Positions 61,569 through 64,000 of a stretch of 64,000 nucleotides of DNA are shown piece after piece. How positions within the stretch are numbered: position 1 is the first letter of the stretch; each line of letters opens with the position of its first letter. The position numbers were made by a program, and so were the translations under genes. The notes beneath the pieces are model-generated. The model searched no databases and was not told where the DNA came from. It worked only from the letters and a program-made list of their open reading frames with translations. The DNA is from Microbacterium sp. 8M (GTDB taxonomy: Bacteria > Actinomycetota > Actinomycetes > Actinomycetales > Microbacteriaceae): the NCBI RefSeq assembly GCF_902506375.1, contig NZ_LR733284.1, positions 496,077 through 560,076 on the forward strand, read 5' to 3'.

Positions 61569-62762
61569 ATGACGACGATCCGCCTCCTCGCCGTCGACGG
61601 CGCGACCTCCGATGTCGCGCTCAACGACTCCGGTGCGTATACACGCCCCTCCGCGCCGCTGCAGAGCCGCGTCGCCTACGCCGCCGCGCACGTGGTGCCG
61701 AAGGTGCACGCCGACAACACCCCGGGGCAGCCCGCCGACATCGACTGGGACGCCACGCTCGCGTTCCGCCGCAACGTCTACTCCTGGGGCCTGGGCGTCG
61801 CCGACGCCATGGACACCGCGCAGCGCAACATGGGCCTCGATGCAGCAGCGACCCGCGAGCTCATCGCCCGCAGCGCCGAGGTCGCACGGGAGGAGGGCGG
61901 ATCCGTCGTCGTCGGCGTCAACACCGACCACGTCGACGAGGAGCGGATCCCGCTGTCGCAGGTGATCGACGCCTACGTCGAGCAGCTGCACTTCACCGAG
62001 GAGCAGGGCGCCGGGCCGGTGCTGATGGCCTCGCGCCATCTCGCCCGGGTGGCGGAGTCGCGCACCGACTACCTCCGCGTGTACGCGGCTGTGCTGCAGC
62101 AGGCGACGACCCCTGTCGTTCTGCACTGGCTCGGCACGGCGTTCGACCCGCAGCTGGAGGGCTACTTCGGATCCTCCGACTGGCGCGAAGCCTCGGCCAC
62201 GCTGCTGCGGATCATCGCCGAGAACCCGGGCAAGGTCGCCGGCGTGAAGATGAGCCTGCTGAACGCCGAGTCCGAGATCGCGGTGCGCGAGCAGCTCCCC
62301 GAGGGCGTGCGCATGTTCACCGGCGACGACTTCAACTACGTCGGCCTGATCGGGGATCCGGTCCCTGAGGCTCACGAAGGACCTGAATCGCCGCGTCGCG
62401 GCCACTCCGACGCGCTGCTCGGCGCGTTCGCCGCGATCACTCCGGTCGCTTCGGCCGCGATCCAGGCGCTCGACGCCGGGGATCCGGCGCGGTACCTCGA
62501 GATCCTCGGGCCGACCGAGGAGCTCAGCCGTCAGGTGTTCGCCGCGCCCACGTTCTACTACAAGACCGGCGTCGCCTTCCTGGCGTGGCTGAACGGCCAC
62601 CAGCCCGCGTTCCAGATGGTCGGCGGGCTGCACTCCGCGCGCAGCCTGCCGCATCTCAGCCGCATCGTCGAGCTCGCGAACGCGTCGCTCGCGCTGGAGG
62701 ATCCGGAGCTCGCGCGTGAGCGCTGGCACGGCATGCTGCGACTGAACGGGGTGGACGCATGA
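61569..62762 (+). CDS. DUF993 / dihydrodipicolinate-synthase-like aldolase family protein
   Basis: A 397-residue protein of the DUF993 family, related to the DHDPS/NAL aldolase barrel. VVLHWLGTAFDPQLEGYFG, GKVAGVKMSLLNAESEIAVRE (candidate Schiff-base lysine in VKMS), MFTGDDFNYVGLI and HQPAFQMVGGLHSARSLPHL are prominent. Function is not established; the operon suggests C-C bond cleavage of a keto-sugar acid. After GLIGD it contains a short family III insertion (PVPEAHEGPESPRRG). It starts 7 bp after the oxidoreductase gene and overlaps the next gene by 4 bp. Confidence 0.82.
   Translation: MTTIRLLAVDGATSDVALNDSGAYTRPSAPLQSRVAYAAAHVVPKVHADNTPGQPADIDWDATLAFRRNVYSWGLGVADAMDTAQRNMGLDAAATRELIARSAEVAREEGGSVVVGVNTDHVDEERIPLSQVIDAYVEQLHFTEEQGAGPVLMASRHLARVAESRTDYLRVYAAVLQQATTPVVLHWLGTAFDPQLEGYFGSSDWREASATLLRIIAENPGKVAGVKMSLLNAESEIAVREQLPEGVRMFTGDDFNYVGLIGDPVPEAHEGPESPRRGHSDALLGAFAAITPVASAAIQALDAGDPARYLEILGPTEELSRQVFAAPTFYYKTGVAFLAWLNGHQPAFQMVGGLHSARSLPHLSRIVELANASLALEDPELARERWHGMLRLNGVDA
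62350..62400. repeat. Degenerate family III element within the DUF993 gene
   Basis: GGTCCCTGAGGCTCACGAAG stays in frame and encodes VPEAHEG after the conserved GDDFNYVGLIGD motif. Confidence 0.6.
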
Positions 62763-63625
62763 CCGCCGTGGATCCGCACCTGTCCATCAACCAGGCCACG
62801 ATCAAGTACGCCGACCTGGCCACCGCGCTCCGCGTGACCGCCGAAGCCGGCGTGCAGGCCATCGGGCTGTGGCGCGAGCCCGTGAACGAGGTCGGTCTCG
62901 ATGCGGCCGCGCGCATGCTGGCGGATTCCGGCCTGCGGTTCACGACGCACTGCCGCGGCGGGTTCTTCACCCTGCCCGAGGGAGCGGAGCGCGCCGCCGC
63001 ACTCGACGACAACCGGCGCGCGATCGAGGAGACGGCGACGCTCGCCGCCGCCGGCGCCGAGGGCTCCACGGCCGTGCTCGTGCTCGTCGCCGGCGGGCTA
63101 CCCGAGGGGTCGCGCGACCTCATCGGCGCACGGGAGCGGGTGCGCGACGCGATCGGCGCGCTGTCCGCCGACGCGCAGGCGGCGGGCGTCACACTCGCGA
63201 TCGAGCCGCTGCATCCGATGTACGCGTCGGACCGGGCCGTGGTCTCGACGCTGGGCCAGGCGCTCGACATCGCCGCCGACTTCGACCCCGCCGTGGTCGG
63301 CGCGGCCGTCGACACCTTCCACATCTGGTGGGATCCCCAGGTGCTCGAGCAGATCGCCCGCGCCGGGCGCGAGGGCCGCATCGCGACCTACCAGGTGTGC
63401 GACTGGAAGACGCCGCTGCCCGCAGACGTGCTGCTCAGCCGGCACTACCCGGGCGATGGCGTCATCGACTTCGGATCCCTCACCCGGGCGGTCGTCGCGG
63501 CCGGCTACGACCGCGACTTCGAGGTGGAGATCTTCAACGCGGACATCTGGGCCCAGGATCCGGCCGAGGTCGTGCGCCGCACCGCCGAGACCTTCGCAGC
63601 GGCGGTCTCGCCGCACCTGGCCTGA
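62759..63625 (+). CDS. Sugar phosphate isomerase/epimerase (AP endonuclease 2 fold)
   Basis: A 288-residue TIM-barrel enzyme of the xylose-isomerase-like family. VQAIGLWREPVNEVG, FTTHCRGGFFT, LAIEPLHPMYASDRAV, GAAVDTFHIWWDPQVLEQI and YQVCDWKTPLP are the metal-site strands, with Glu, Asp, His and Asp ligands in expected places. It should isomerise or epimerise a keto-sugar. It overlaps the DUF993 gene (ATGA) and belongs to the MocA operon. Confidence 0.88.
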   Translation: MTAVDPHLSINQATIKYADLATALRVTAEAGVQAIGLWREPVNEVGLDAAARMLADSGLRFTTHCRGGFFTLPEGAERAAALDDNRRAIEETATLAAAGAEGSTAVLVLVAGGLPEGSRDLIGARERVRDAIGALSADAQAAGVTLAIEPLHPMYASDRAVVSTLGQALDIAADFDPAVVGAAVDTFHIWWDPQVLEQIARAGREGRIATYQVCDWKTPLPADVLLSRHYPGDGVIDFGSLTRAVVAAGYDRDFEVEIFNADIWAQDPAEVVRRTAETFAAAVSPHLA

Positions 63626-63639
63626 CGCCTGCTCCGCTG

Positions 63640-63720
63640 CGCTTCGCGGTTCCTGAGCGAGCGCAGCGAGACGAAGGACGCACCGGGACTGTCGAAGAGC
63701 GACGGCGCTCCCTCGTCGCC
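63640..63720. repeat. Family III intergenic element before the last gene
   Basis: GGTTCCTGAGCGAGCGCAGC, GACGAAGGACG and GACTGTCGAAGAGCGACGGC occupy the gap within the operon, 30 bp before the next start. Confidence 0.68.
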
Positions 63721-63748
63721 CCGCCAGAACGCATGAAAGGCTGACCCC

Positions 63749-64000
63749 ATGAGCATCCGACCTGGACTGTGCTCCGTGACCTTCCGGCAGCTGGATCCGG
63801 CGGCGATCGCGGCGCTCGCCGCCGACGCCGGACTCGAGGCGATCGAGTGGGGCGGCGACGTGCACGCGCCCGCAGGGGACACGGCGCGCGCGGCCGAGGT
63901 CGCGCGCATCACCGCCGACGCCGGCCTCGCCGTCGCCTCCTACGGCTCGTACTTCCGCGGCGACGCGGGGGAGGAGATCGCCCCCGTGCTCGACGCGGCG
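63749..64000 (+). CDS. Sugar phosphate isomerase/epimerase, second copy (partial)
   Basis: Only the first 84 codons are in the window, and the frame is open at the right edge. IRPGLCSVTFRQLDPAAIAALAADAGLEAIEWGGDVHAPAGD is the first two strands of the same barrel fold as the previous gene. GAAAGG lies before ATG 63749. Two different isomerase/epimerase genes in one operon with an oxidoreductase and an aldolase-like gene are typical of pathways for unusual sugars or polyols. Confidence 0.85.
   Translation, partial: MSIRPGLCSVTFRQLDPAAIAALAADAGLEAIEWGGDVHAPAGDTARAAEVARITADAGLAVASYGSYFRGDAGEEIAPVLDAA

Overview
The window is a 64-kb stretch of a high-GC actinobacterial chromosome, most likely a Microbacteriaceae member such as Microbacterium. 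The evidence is the protein families, frequent GTG starts, ATGA/GTGA start-stop overlaps, promoters lying close to start codons, and dispersed repeats of the GGTCCCTGAGCCTGTCGAAGGGA type. This placement comes from gene content and style, not from a database search. No rRNA, tRNA, insertion sequence, prophage or CRISPR array was seen. It reads as a catabolic part of a free-living soil, plant or water bacterium.

Layout. 1-11 kb is sugar catabolism: the start of a sugar-binding lipoprotein gene with its LacI regulator, a flavin alditol oxidase, a second LacI regulator, a DUF559-type protein, and an L-arabinose operon (araD, FGGY kinase, araA, aldose-1-epimerase-like gene). 11-12.7 kb holds a proline-rich membrane protein. 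13-18 kb is a valine/branched-chain acyl-CoA module (mmsA, acyl-CoA dehydrogenase, mmsB, enoyl-CoA hydratase) ending in an Imm-5-like protein. 18.4-20.8 kb carries organic peroxide resistance (ohrR-ohr), a YdeI-like protein and a MarR/SRPBCC pair. 21-24.5 kb encodes both ETF subunits followed directly by a membrane b-type cytochrome, a plausible electron outlet for the acyl-CoA dehydrogenase. 24.6-33 kb has a GNAT protein, a thioesterase, a small secreted orphan protein, a first PutA, a dimethylargininase-type hydrolase and ornithine aminotransferase. 33-41 kb holds an ABC exporter with a GbsR-like regulator, an interrupted molybdopterin oxidoreductase, an MFS/MarR pair, a lipase-like hydrolase and lipoate ligase. 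41.7-46 kb has a beta-class DNA methyltransferase, a Tat-exported PHP/CehA-type metallohydrolase and a LysR gene divergent from a second PutA (46-49.5 kb). 49.7-55 kb is an esterase-TetR-MFS-esterase cluster. 55-60 kb is the galactose pathway (galT-galK, galE) with a divergent LacI regulator. 60.4-64 kb begins an operon of MocA oxidoreductase, DUF993 aldolase-like protein and two sugar-phosphate isomerase/epimerases.

The most unusual structure is at 37.15-37.72 kb. Two perfectly identical 95-bp inverted repeats, each carrying the same promoter and start codon, flank a 375-bp segment encoding the membrane part of the molybdopterin oxidoreductase. One arm, next to a palindromic repeat, splits the gene.

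Three dispersed repeat families run through the window. Family I has six copies of about 60 bp, all 15-70 bp after a stop codon. Family II has three nested palindromes of about 73 bp. Family III elements are short and occur both between genes and in frame inside genes. Comparing the two PutA proteins and the two carboxylesterases shows that family III additions lengthened one member of each pair at a defined site. The palindrome GGATCC is also far more frequent than base composition predicts.
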